Shown in pieces: positions 1 through 5,917 of a stretch of DNA of 6,338 nt. This DNA is from Clostridia bacterium (GTDB lineage Bacteria > Bacillota > DSM-16504 > Desulfitibacterales > Desulfitibacteraceae). Made by a program: the position numbers and the translations under genes. Within the stretch, counting starts at the first letter, position 1; each line of letters starts with the position of its first letter. Below the pieces are notes generated by a model, which was not told the DNA's origin, searched no databases, and saw only the letters and a program-made list of their open reading frames with translations. Location: NCBI GenBank assembly GCA_018333845.1, contig JAGXSK010000045.1:1-6338 (forward strand), written 5' to 3'.

Positions 1-1062
1 ACTACTCTAGGCACACCCTATCTCTGGGGTATAATTCTAGGTACAGTTATAGTTGTAATATATATTGGATTTGGTGGTTCTTATGCAGATATAGTAACAG
101 ACACTGTTCAGGGAATTTTAATGATTATCTTTGGTATAATCATGTTTGCCTCTTTGGCATGGACTATTGGTGGAGGGTTCGGATTTTTGGGTAAACTCCA
201 TGGTCAATTAAATGCCATTGACCCAAACTTAACAGCACCACTAAACCCAAATTCTCCTCTGTTTGGTGATGTATTTGGTATTGTAGGTATTGAGTTATTA
301 TTATTAGGCTTTGTCCTCTTGCCCCAGTTAATGAATAAAATATTAGCACTTAGAAATGAAGGTGAAATGAGAGAATTTCTATTTTCTGCTGGTATAACCC
401 TATTCTTTGTATCTAATATGATGGTTTTTGCAGGTCTAGGAGCAAGAGTACTGCTGCCCGGTTTACAATTTGCTGATACAGCAGTTCCCCAGTACATGGT
501 TCACACATTTCCGCCTATCATTTCAGCATTTGTAATAGTGGCCATATTAGGTGCGGTCCTATCTACAACGGATGGGCTATATGTTTCAATATCGTCTCAA
601 TTATCTAATGATTGTTACCGTAAGGTTATAGCACGCAAAATATATGGTGATAGTAAGGAAGGCAGGGAAAAGGCAGAGAAAAATGCGTTGATCCTGGCCA
701 AGGCATTAATCCCAGTCATAGGTATTATAGCAATTCTTTTTGCAATTCAGCGGCCGCCTTCATTAACATTATTGACACAAATCGGCAATTCTGGATTAAT
801 AAGTGGTGTAATAGCATCACTAACTCTAGGGTATTTTTGGAGAAGGGCTAATAAGCCTGGAGCAATTGCTTCCTTTTTAGCGGGTGCCGGTACGTATGCT
901 TTCTTAATGATCTCCGGAATACAGCCAAACCCATTTAAATCATTAGTATTTGGAACAATAGCAGGGTTTACAGCAATGATCATTGTCTCTTTAATGACGC
1001 CTCCAATGTCAAAAGAGGAAGTTGAACAATTTATTCCAGATAATAAGAATATTAATATATAA
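1..1062 (+). CDS. Sodium:solute symporter (SSS family), C-terminal part, 5' end outside the window
   Basis: The frame is open from base 1 to a TAA at 1060-1062, giving 353 visible residues; the start and first helices lie upstream. The protein would be an inner-membrane carrier that couples Na+ influx to uptake of a small solute. Family signs are a stretch near residues 25-41 reading GGSYADIVTDTVQG, and LSTTDG at residues 187-192. The latter matches the helix where PutP and vSGLT place the Ser/Thr ligands of the Na2 sodium site. It is followed by a QLSNDCYRK segment typical of the family. Several long hydrophobic helices alternate with short polar loops, and the tail is polar and acidic (SKEEVEQFIPDNKN). 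The start at the ATG at 121 is only an internal methionine, because coding similarity continues upstream of it. The family is secure. The substrate (pantothenate, proline, a carboxylate or another compound) cannot be told. A catabolic link to the downstream molybdoenzyme is inference. Confidence 0.9.
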   Translation, partial: TTLGTPYLWGIILGTVIVVIYIGFGGSYADIVTDTVQGILMIIFGIIMFASLAWTIGGGFGFLGKLHGQLNAIDPNLTAPLNPNSPLFGDVFGIVGIELLLLGFVLLPQLMNKILALRNEGEMREFLFSAGITLFFVSNMMVFAGLGARVLLPGLQFADTAVPQYMVHTFPPIISAFVIVAILGAVLSTTDGLYVSISSQLSNDCYRKVIARKIYGDSKEGREKAEKNALILAKALIPVIGIIAILFAIQRPPSLTLLTQIGNSGLISGVIASLTLGYFWRRANKPGAIASFLAGAGTYAFLMISGIQPNPFKSLVFGTIAGFTAMIIVSLMTPPMSKEEVEQFIPDNKNINI

Positions 1063-1099
1063 TTAGAACAAGAAAAATTTTAGACAACAGGTGTTTACT

Positions 1100-1136
1100 A
1101 TAACTAGGAAACCGAAAGGTTTCCTAGTTATTTCAA
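1100..1136 (+). terminator. Hairpin after the symporter gene, probable weak terminator or attenuator
   Basis: Bases 1100-1113 pair without mismatch with 1118-1131, giving a 14-bp stem closed by a GAAA tetraloop. Only a short T run (TTT) followed by CAAAA comes after it, so the U-tract is poor for an intrinsic terminator. It lies 37 bases past the symporter stop and ahead of the molybdoenzyme start. It could end symporter transcripts partially, or protect the 3' end of the upstream mRNA while letting some polymerases read into the next gene. The hairpin is seen directly; its role is inferred. Confidence 0.65.
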
Positions 1137-1152
1137 AATACGGGCTATACAT

Positions 1153-1157
1153 GGAGG
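1153..1157 (+). promoter_or_regulatory. Ribosome binding site GGAGG that sets the start of the molybdoenzyme
   Basis: GGAGG lies 11 bases before the ATG at 1169. It is the only good Shine-Dalgarno sequence near the 5' end of this reading frame. The GTG at 1091 and the ATG at 1151 have no comparable site, and the hairpin at 1100-1131 would lie inside the coding sequence if the GTG were used. The site therefore favours 1169 as the start. Confidence 0.7.
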
Positions 1158-1168
1158 TTGAAGAAGAT

Positions 1169-3385
1169 ATGCCTGGTCATACATGTGGTAACCTTAAAAC
1201 TACCAAAAGTTGGTGTTGGTGGTGTAAGGGAAAATGTGGTGTTATTGTCTATACAAAGAAAGAAAGATTAATAAAAGTCGAGCTTGATCCTAAAGCTCCT
1301 GCCGGGTCCTTTGGCGCTGGGTGTAATAAATTAAGACTTGAGCATGCCTTAGACTGGTTTTACAGTGGGCACAGGCTGACCTATCCATTAAAGAGGGCAG
1401 GCCTCAGAGGAGAAAATAAATGGGAAGTAATCTCATGGGAACAGGCATTAGACGAAATATCAAAAACACTGGCAATTCTAAAAGGAGAATACGGCCCTGA
1501 AACCCTGGTAGTATCGTCAGGTGATTCTTGGACCCATGATGAATACAAGACGCGGTTTTTGAATTTATTTGGCTCTCCCAATATTATAGGCCCCTCACCT
1601 ATTTGTATGGGCCCCAGGTCTTTAGTTTGCGAGGCTGTTTTTGGATGGTATCCCCAGATGTCTGTTAAGCCAACCACAAAATGTATCGTGGCTTTGGGCT
1701 GCAATATTCCTGTAGGCCGCCCTGGAGTTTGGGTTAACTTACTTAAAGCAAAGAAAAATGGTGCAAAACTAATTGCACTAGATCCCCGTGAAACTGAAAC
1801 TGTTCAAAAATCAGACATATGGCTAAAGATTAAACCTGAATCTGATGGGGCAGTTCTAATGGCCATGATAAATTATATTATTAAGAAGCAGCTTTACGAT
1901 AAAGAATTTGTTGAAAAATGGTGTTATGGATTTGATGAACTAGCTGCAAGAGCAGCAGATTATTCATTGGAAAAGGTTGAAAAAATAAGTGGTGTTCCTG
2001 CAGAGAAGATAAAAGAGGCTGCTGAAATGTATGCAGCAAACAAACCTGCGGCCTTTGTAGAAGGAATGGGAGTGGAGCAGCAGGTTAATTCTGCCCAAAT
2101 CATCCATGCCAGATGTATTTTAGCTGCACTTACAGGCAATATTGATGTGGAAGGAGGAGAAGAACTTCCAGGACCACACTCAGCAACGGGTTTTATCACA
2201 GACAGACAAACCGAGCTTTTAGGTGCACTATCAGAGGAACAGCGCAGCAAGCAAATTGGTTATAACAGGTTTAAGCTGCACAGCTGGCCGGGGCAGGAGT
2301 TATTAGAAAAGTATATTGGGGGCAAGGTGGGAGAAAAGGGCTCTACCCATTGGTATACTGGGCAGGCTAATCAATCTCTGGTATATAGAGCCATTCTAGC
2401 TGAAAAGCCTTATCCAATAACCACAATGATAGCTTCAGCCAGTAACCTACTGGTATCCCATGCAAACACTAATCTGGTGTATAATGCGTTAAAGAAATTA
2501 AAGCTATTTGTGGTATTTGACCTGATCATGAATCCATCGGCACAGCTGGCGGATTATGTTTTGCCAGCAGCAAGCTGGCTTGAAAGGCCGCAATTATGGA
2601 GTTATTTAGGATTTCAAGATGCTTTAGTTGGAAGTACAGCTGCGGTGCCTTCTAAAACTTCCAATTATGACAGAAGGACAGAATTTGATTTCTGGAGAGG
2701 ATTAGGAATACGCCTGGGACAGGAGGCGCACTGGCCCTGGAAAACCCTTGAGGAAGCGTATGCTTCAAGAATGAGCAAAATGGATATATCCTTTGATGAG
2801 CTATGCAGAAAGGGTTGGGTTAGAAGCATACCACCCAGCTACCGTAAGTATGAGAAGGATGGTTTTAACACTCCTACTGGTAAAGTAGAATTGTATTCAA
2901 CAATATTTGAGAAACTTGGCTACGATCCACTCCCTTATTATAAAGATATTTCTAAAATTAACATTACAGACGAAACTATTAATCAAAAGTATCCTTTAAA
3001 ATTAATTAATGGAGCTAGAGTTAAGGAATATATGCAAAGTGTTTGGAGAGAAGTCCAGCCAATACGACAAAGACATCCAAATCCCAGGCTCCAAATGCAT
3101 CCGGAGACAGCCAAATCCCTTGGTATAAATGACGGCGACTGGGTTTGGATTGAGAATGCCTTGGGAAGGGTTCGACAGCAATGTATGCATTTTGAGGGGA
3201 TCGAGCCTGGAATTGTACATGCTGACGGCCAATGGTGGTATCCGGAGCTTCCAGGAGAGGAGCCTTCCCTATATGGCTTATGGACGTCTAATGTAAATGT
3301 GATTATTGATGATGATCCAGAAAAATGCAATGAAATAACCGGAAGCTGGCCTTTGCGCCACACTTCTTGTAAAATATATAAGTAA
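1169..3385 (+). CDS. Molybdopterin (Mo/W-bisPGD) oxidoreductase, acetylene hydratase-like, cytoplasmic
   Basis: This is a 738-residue member of the DMSO reductase superfamily. Cys16, Cys19, Cys23 and Cys52 form CX2CX3CX28C, the usual N-terminal [4Fe-4S] site. Cys146 in PICMGPRS is the expected Mo/W ligand. Residues 204-228 (LDPRET, then DIWLKIKPESDGA) match the cofactor-binding region, and about 608-738 form the C-terminal molybdopterin dinucleotide-binding domain. As I recall it, acetylene hydratase of Pelobacter acetylenicus (about 730 residues, Cys141 ligand) is similar in length, motif spacing and several segments, for example LYDKEFVE(N/K)WC. However, its catalytic Asp13, directly after the second cluster cysteine, is Lys20 here, so acetylene hydration is not supported. 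There is no twin-arginine signal, so the protein should be cytoplasmic. No iron-sulfur or membrane partner subunit is adjacent. The frame extends upstream to a GTG at 1091, but the hairpin and the GGAGG favour ATG 1169; ATG 1151 is the alternative. The family is certain; the reaction is unknown. Confidence 0.93.
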   Translation: MPGHTCGNLKTTKSWCWWCKGKCGVIVYTKKERLIKVELDPKAPAGSFGAGCNKLRLEHALDWFYSGHRLTYPLKRAGLRGENKWEVISWEQALDEISKTLAILKGEYGPETLVVSSGDSWTHDEYKTRFLNLFGSPNIIGPSPICMGPRSLVCEAVFGWYPQMSVKPTTKCIVALGCNIPVGRPGVWVNLLKAKKNGAKLIALDPRETETVQKSDIWLKIKPESDGAVLMAMINYIIKKQLYDKEFVEKWCYGFDELAARAADYSLEKVEKISGVPAEKIKEAAEMYAANKPAAFVEGMGVEQQVNSAQIIHARCILAALTGNIDVEGGEELPGPHSATGFITDRQTELLGALSEEQRSKQIGYNRFKLHSWPGQELLEKYIGGKVGEKGSTHWYTGQANQSLVYRAILAEKPYPITTMIASASNLLVSHANTNLVYNALKKLKLFVVFDLIMNPSAQLADYVLPAASWLERPQLWSYLGFQDALVGSTAAVPSKTSNYDRRTEFDFWRGLGIRLGQEAHWPWKTLEEAYASRMSKMDISFDELCRKGWVRSIPPSYRKYEKDGFNTPTGKVELYSTIFEKLGYDPLPYYKDISKINITDETINQKYPLKLINGARVKEYMQSVWREVQPIRQRHPNPRLQMHPETAKSLGINDGDWVWIENALGRVRQQCMHFEGIEPGIVHADGQWWYPELPGEEPSLYGLWTSNVNVIIDDDPEKCNEITGSWPLRHTSCKIYK

Positions 3386-3421
3386 TAGGCGTAAAGGCAT
3401 ATTACCTAAAGAAAATGGTAA

Positions 3422-3586
3422 GTGGATGGAAAGGCATCTATTTATATGAGCCTCATACCCTTTTTTACAACCATATTAAGCATTTTGTTTTTAAAAGAAG
3501 ATTTAACTTTTCCCCATATTGTGGGAGGATCTATGGTCATTTTGGGAGTATACCTTACTTATAGCTCTAATGAAGAAATAAACTAG
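3422..3586 (+). pseudogene. C-terminal remnant of a DMT/EamA-type transporter
   Basis: The stretch of about 300 bases between the molybdoenzyme and the next gene holds no intact gene, but one frame is open from 3422 to a TAG at 3584-3586. It translates to a segment containing KASIYMSLIPFFTTILSILF, then LKEDLTFPHIVGG and MVILGVYLTYSS. This is the layout of the last two membrane helices of EamA/DMT drug-metabolite exporters: a helix with the conserved Pro, an L(K/G)E turn, then a GG...ILGVYL helix. A stop at 3419-3421 and no recognisable transporter sequence before it mean that the roughly 250 upstream codons are missing. An ATG at 3446 could start a 46-residue, two-helix peptide, but it has no good ribosome binding site, so decay is more likely. 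The similarity is from memory of the family, not from a search. Confidence 0.68.
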
Positions 3587-3672
3587 AACAATGGCAGCCT
3601 AAAAAACAGGTATATGTAAGGTTATCGAGAAAATTAAAGGTTATATAAAATTTAAATGTAGTTTTCTTTCAT

Positions 3673-3682
3673 GGGAGTGATT
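3673..3682 (+). promoter_or_regulatory. Ribosome binding site for the TTG-started small protein
   Basis: GGGAGTGATT resembles the anti-Shine-Dalgarno complement GGAGGTGATC. Its GGGAG core (3673-3677) ends 9 bases before the TTG at 3687. No ATG or GTG in the correct frame has a comparable site, so this decides for a TTG start. A possible -10 (TATAAA at 3644-3649) lies upstream but has only a poor -35 partner. Confidence 0.6.
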
Positions 3683-3686
3683 AACC

Positions 3687-4031
3687 TTGCATGAATTCTT
3701 GGAAGTTCTATTACCCAAGTTTAATCAGGTATTTAAAAACAATGTGAAAATTACGGAGGTAACAGTTTTTTCACTGCAGCTATCAGTAAAGGAAGCTTTA
3801 ATTATGACCAATAGACAAGTATACTTACTTAAAAAAGGCTTTTTGGGAATAAAAGCACACTGCTTTCCCTTAGATGAGATTGACTTAAAAATAGATGAAT
3901 ATAAACTTAAGATGACATCTGAAAAACACGGTTTTAATACTACTATTAAAATTCTAGATAGCAGAAAGAGATCATTGCTAACCATGGCTTTAGAAAAGTT
4001 TAGCCAGATAAAGAATCAGTCCCAGATTTGA
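3687..4031 (+). CDS. Small protein of unknown role, probable bacterial PH-like domain
   Basis: This is a 114-residue soluble protein with a TTG start, chosen because GGGAGTGATT sits at the right distance upstream. I do not recognise a named gene. Residues 1-20 look like an amphipathic helix. Residues about 35-66 (EALIMTNRQVYLLKKG, then FPLDEIDLKID) have the pattern of the bacterial PH or YokE-like fold: a strand ending in TxxR, a hydrophobic strand with YLLKK, then a FPLDEI segment leading into further strands. The end (LEKFSQIKN) could be the closing helix of that fold. There is no signal peptide, membrane helix or metal motif. It stands alone between a transporter remnant and the convergent minC gene, and its stop codon lies inside the terminator hairpin. 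The reading frame looks real because of the ribosome binding site and the terminator placed at its end. The fold is a tentative pattern match and no function is proposed. Confidence 0.7.
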   Translation: MHEFLEVLLPKFNQVFKNNVKITEVTVFSLQLSVKEALIMTNRQVYLLKKGFLGIKAHCFPLDEIDLKIDEYKLKMTSEKHGFNTTIKILDSRKRSLLTMALEKFSQIKNQSQI

Positions 4032-4066
4032 GTATGAGTCTGGGGCTGATTGTCTATTTCTTTATT
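4014..4066. terminator. Bidirectional terminator between convergent genes
   Basis: Bases 4014-4026 (AATCAGTCCCAGA) pair with 4039-4051 (TCTGGGGCTGATT), a 13-bp stem with one G-U pair and a 12-base loop. It contains the stop codon of the plus-strand small gene (4029-4031). A T-rich stretch (GTCTATTTCTTTATT) follows on the plus strand. On the minus strand the stem is followed by CTTTATCT, so it can also end transcripts coming from minC. Its place between two convergent genes fits a shared terminator. Confidence 0.8.
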
Positions 4067-4763
4067 AATTTGCTTTTGATAAGGCACTGGTTAAATAAGG
4101 AGAGATTATAATCTGGTCTTTGTCTACCCGTGCAATTTCAGGGGTATGGTTTTTAATACTTTCATTTTTTTCAGGCTTGCATGCTATAAGGCTGCCAATT
4201 CGTATTTGCAATGGATCTAATATGGAAGCTACAATAAATGAGTTAAGATCGCCTTCTGCACCGGCATGAACAATTCCCTTCACAGAACCCATGACTATGA
4301 TATTTCCCGTTGCAACAATTTCAGAGCCAGGATTAATGTCACCTAGAAGTATTACATTTCCTTTGAAAGCCAGTTTCTCGCCATTGCGGATGCTTTTGTA
4401 AATGAAATGATTCTGCTGCTGCAGCTCAGTATCTGAGAGGCCTAAAAACTTTTTCGGCTCTTTAACTGGTAGGGCCTTAAAATATTTTTCTTCAGGAAAC
4501 CCACTTTCCATGGCGATAGTGCTAATGTCTATAATAGGCGTTAAGCCATATTCTGAGCAAATCTGTTCCAGCTTCTTGCACTGTTCAGATGTTAATGTAT
4601 CACTAGACGGCTGAAATTTAAACTTTGCACCCTTAAAAAACCCATTACCATGACTGATATGCTTTCTTAAGGCAGCTTTTATTTCAGAAAAGTCAAATTG
4701 AGTGTCTATATATATAACTAAACATTTGGGTGTTCCCTTAATTGTAACAATGCTTTGGTTCAT
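4065..4763 (-). CDS. minC: Septum site-determining protein MinC
   Basis: This is a full-length MinC of 232 residues, the FtsZ-polymer inhibitor that, with MinD, keeps division septa away from the cell poles. The N-terminal domain (about 1-105) begins with VTIKGT, including the Gly10 that is functionally important in E. coli MinC. The C-terminal beta-helix domain (about 120-195) carries the family signatures: RNGEKL in place of RSGQ, NVILLGDINPGSEIVATGNI, VMGSVKGIVHAGAEGD and DPLQIRIG. The ATG is preceded by AGGTG, whose AGG (4771-4773) lies 7 bases upstream. It follows the hydrogenase protease gene by 40 bases on the same strand and probably shares its transcript. The next gene downstream is convergent, so no minD follows. 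In many Firmicutes minC sits with minD after mreBCD, so this placement is unusual. The identification is confident. Whether this is the cell's main MinC or a second copy cannot be seen here. Confidence 0.92.
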   Translation of the reverse strand: MNQSIVTIKGTPKCLVIYIDTQFDFSEIKAALRKHISHGNGFFKGAKFKFQPSSDTLTSEQCKKLEQICSEYGLTPIIDISTIAMESGFPEEKYFKALPVKEPKKFLGLSDTELQQQNHFIYKSIRNGEKLAFKGNVILLGDINPGSEIVATGNIIVMGSVKGIVHAGAEGDLNSFIVASILDPLQIRIGSLIACKPEKNESIKNHTPEIARVDKDQIIISPYLTSALSKAN

Positions 4764-4803
4764 ATTTACACCTGCCCGTTGCTAAGCTTATTATGTAATT
4801 CGA

Positions 4804-5301
4804 TTAGTTTCTACATATTTCCTGCTGTCCTTTTAAAATTTGCAGGATTTCTTGTTCTATTTTTTTTGCAATCGAATGCTTACAGCTATCAATAGCCGGA
4901 CTAAAGGTTTTATAAGCTAGATTGACAGAGGCTATCTCAATTAATAAAAAGGTTATTTCTTTGGGGAAAAGGTCAGGGTACTGACTCATACCAATTGCTA
5001 TTACTTCCTGCCAGTTGATTCCATGGCTGCTGCTGTAATTTAATCCATTCATGTTAATATTGTCTAAAAGCTCTTGACTGGAAAGCTTAAATATTTTTCC
5101 AGGTGTATTTTCACTTAAAACCGAATCAATGATTATCAACTTCTCCCTACCAAGTAAATCCCAAAGGACATTAAAGCCTGGAGTTCCCCCATGAATTATT
5201 TTACAAGGGAAAAGGCCAGACTCTTTAAGGCTTTCCACAATAAAAAGACCTATCCAATCATCCTCCATTAATTCATTGCCGTATCCCATGATAGCTGTCA
5301 T
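4804..5301 (-). CDS. [NiFe] hydrogenase maturation endopeptidase (HyaD/HybD/HycI family)
   Basis: This is a 165-residue cytoplasmic peptidase that would remove the C-terminal tail of the hydrogenase large subunit once nickel is in place. The N-terminus MTAIMGYGNELMEDDWIG matches the family GNxLxxD(D/E)GxG opening. Asp15 takes the position of the nickel-contacting Glu16 of HybD; Asp at this site is also found in HycI. Asp59 (in IIIDS) and His93 (in SSHGIN) match the other two nickel-binding residues of the family. The start gives the length and opening expected for the family. AAAGGA at 5318-5323, just inside the end of the preceding cytochrome gene, is the likely ribosome binding site although its spacing of 16 bases is long. 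The gap to the cytochrome gene is only 13 bases, which suggests translational coupling. Its probable substrate, the large subunit with an intact tail, is encoded two genes upstream. The family is secure; pairing with this hydrogenase is inferred from position. Confidence 0.9.
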   Translation of the reverse strand: MTAIMGYGNELMEDDWIGLFIVESLKESGLFPCKIIHGGTPGFNVLWDLLGREKLIIIDSVLSENTPGKIFKLSSQELLDNINMNGLNYSSSHGINWQEVIAIGMSQYPDLFPKEITFLLIEIASVNLAYKTFSPAIDSCKHSIAKKIEQEILQILKGQQEICRN

Positions 5302-5314
5302 TTGTTTAATTAAT

Positions 5315-5905
5315 CTATCCTTTCTTTTTTAAATATCCTGTAAACATTGCTTGCAATTTTGCAGGATCTTCAACAAAAACCAGATAAACATGGGGAATTA
5401 TGGTAATAGCAAAGTAAACAAAGGCAAGAAAATGAATTACCCTGACCATTTGCAGGTTGCCAAAAACAAAAGAAACAATTGTTTTGCTTTCTTGTGGAAA
5501 AGCCAGAATAAGTCCAGTTATAGCTTGAATTAATACTACAAAAATCCAGCTGAGAAAGGTTAGCTTTTGGACAATATTATACTTTGGAAAAATAGGGGGC
5601 TTTTTCTCTGTCAGAAAGACATAATACCTGCTCAGATCTAAAAAGGATGCAAACTCTTTTTTCTTGGGCAGGTCATATTTCCACATGCCAGAGATGATAG
5701 AGTAATATATTCTAACAATTACCAAAAAAAATAGAACTAAGCCAGAGGTTTGGTGATAAAAACTTGTAGTTGTATCGGGCCAGTTTAGAAAATTGTATTC
5801 TCTATACACTTTTAAAAAGCTTGTTAGAAATACTATCAATGCTGCTGACGCAAAAGACCAGTGAAAGATTCGAATGGCCAGGGGCTGCTCCATGATTTTT
5901 TGCAA
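5315..5905 (-). CDS. cybH: [NiFe] hydrogenase b-type cytochrome subunit (HyaC/HupC family)
   Basis: This 196-residue integral membrane dihaem cytochrome b would take electrons from the hydrogenase small subunit and pass them to quinone. Four membrane helices are visible at about 16-33, 52-72, 113-135 and 153-178. Candidate haem-ligand histidines are His15 (RIFHW), His51 (FYHQTSG), His158 (VIHFLAF) and His172 (IPHVYLVF). The KYNIVQKLTF segment before helix 3 and the closing PAKLQAMFTGYLKKK are typical of the family, and the length is close to normal, though on the short side. The start is TTG: GGAGG at 5913-5917 lies 7 bases before it, whereas the ATG four codons later would be 19 bases away. 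The gene follows the large subunit by 11 bases, and its ribosome binding site overlaps that stop codon. The stop of this gene in turn lies next to the binding site of the protease gene, so the three appear to be translated in series. Confidence 0.92.
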   Translation of the reverse strand: MQKIMEQPLAIRIFHWSFASAALIVFLTSFLKVYREYNFLNWPDTTTSFYHQTSGLVLFFLVIVRIYYSIISGMWKYDLPKKKEFASFLDLSRYYVFLTEKKPPIFPKYNIVQKLTFLSWIFVVLIQAITGLILAFPQESKTIVSFVFGNLQMVRVIHFLAFVYFAITIIPHVYLVFVEDPAKLQAMFTGYLKKKG

Positions 5906-5912
5906 TGCTTTT

Positions 5913-5917
5913 CCTCC
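5913..5917 (-). promoter_or_regulatory. GGAGG ribosome binding site overlapping the hydrogenase large-subunit stop codon
   Basis: On the minus strand the stop TAG (5917-5919) shares its final G with GGAGG, and the TTG start of the cytochrome gene follows 7 bases later. This overlap supports both the TTG start and translational coupling of the cytochrome subunit to the large subunit. Confidence 0.75.

Noticed and set aside
1091..1168. GTG at 1091 as the start of the molybdoenzyme
   Set aside because: There is no ribosome binding site, the region is occupied by a perfect hairpin, and the resulting residues do not look like the family N-terminus.
1604..1606. Possible selenocysteine at the metal ligand of the molybdoenzyme
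   Set aside because: The codon at the ligand position is TGT (cysteine) and no in-frame TGA occurs in the gene.
2983..3363. Minus-strand reading frames opposite the molybdoenzyme
   Set aside because: They mirror the codon structure of the conserved plus-strand gene and show no domain or ribosome binding site.
3402..3421. TTACC/GGTAA inverted repeat after the molybdoenzyme as a terminator
   Set aside because: The stem has only 5 bp with a 10-base loop and no T run follows.
3622..3649. TTATCG and TATAAA as a promoter for the small PH-like gene
   Set aside because: The spacing of 16 is acceptable, but the -35 match is poor in a very AT-rich stretch, so it is not better than chance.
3671..3694. 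Seven-codon ATG reading frame overlapping the TTG start, as a possible leader peptide
   Set aside because: Its ATG has no ribosome binding site of its own and overlaps the binding site of the larger gene; the overlap is most likely chance.
4410..4425. CTG-rich stretch in minC as a repeat
   Set aside because: It is only a few units long and simply encodes a short Gln run (LQQQN) between the two MinC domains.
5351..5533. Plus-strand 60-codon reading frame inside the cytochrome gene
   Set aside because: It is antisense to a clearly conserved membrane protein, and the translation has low complexity and no family pattern.
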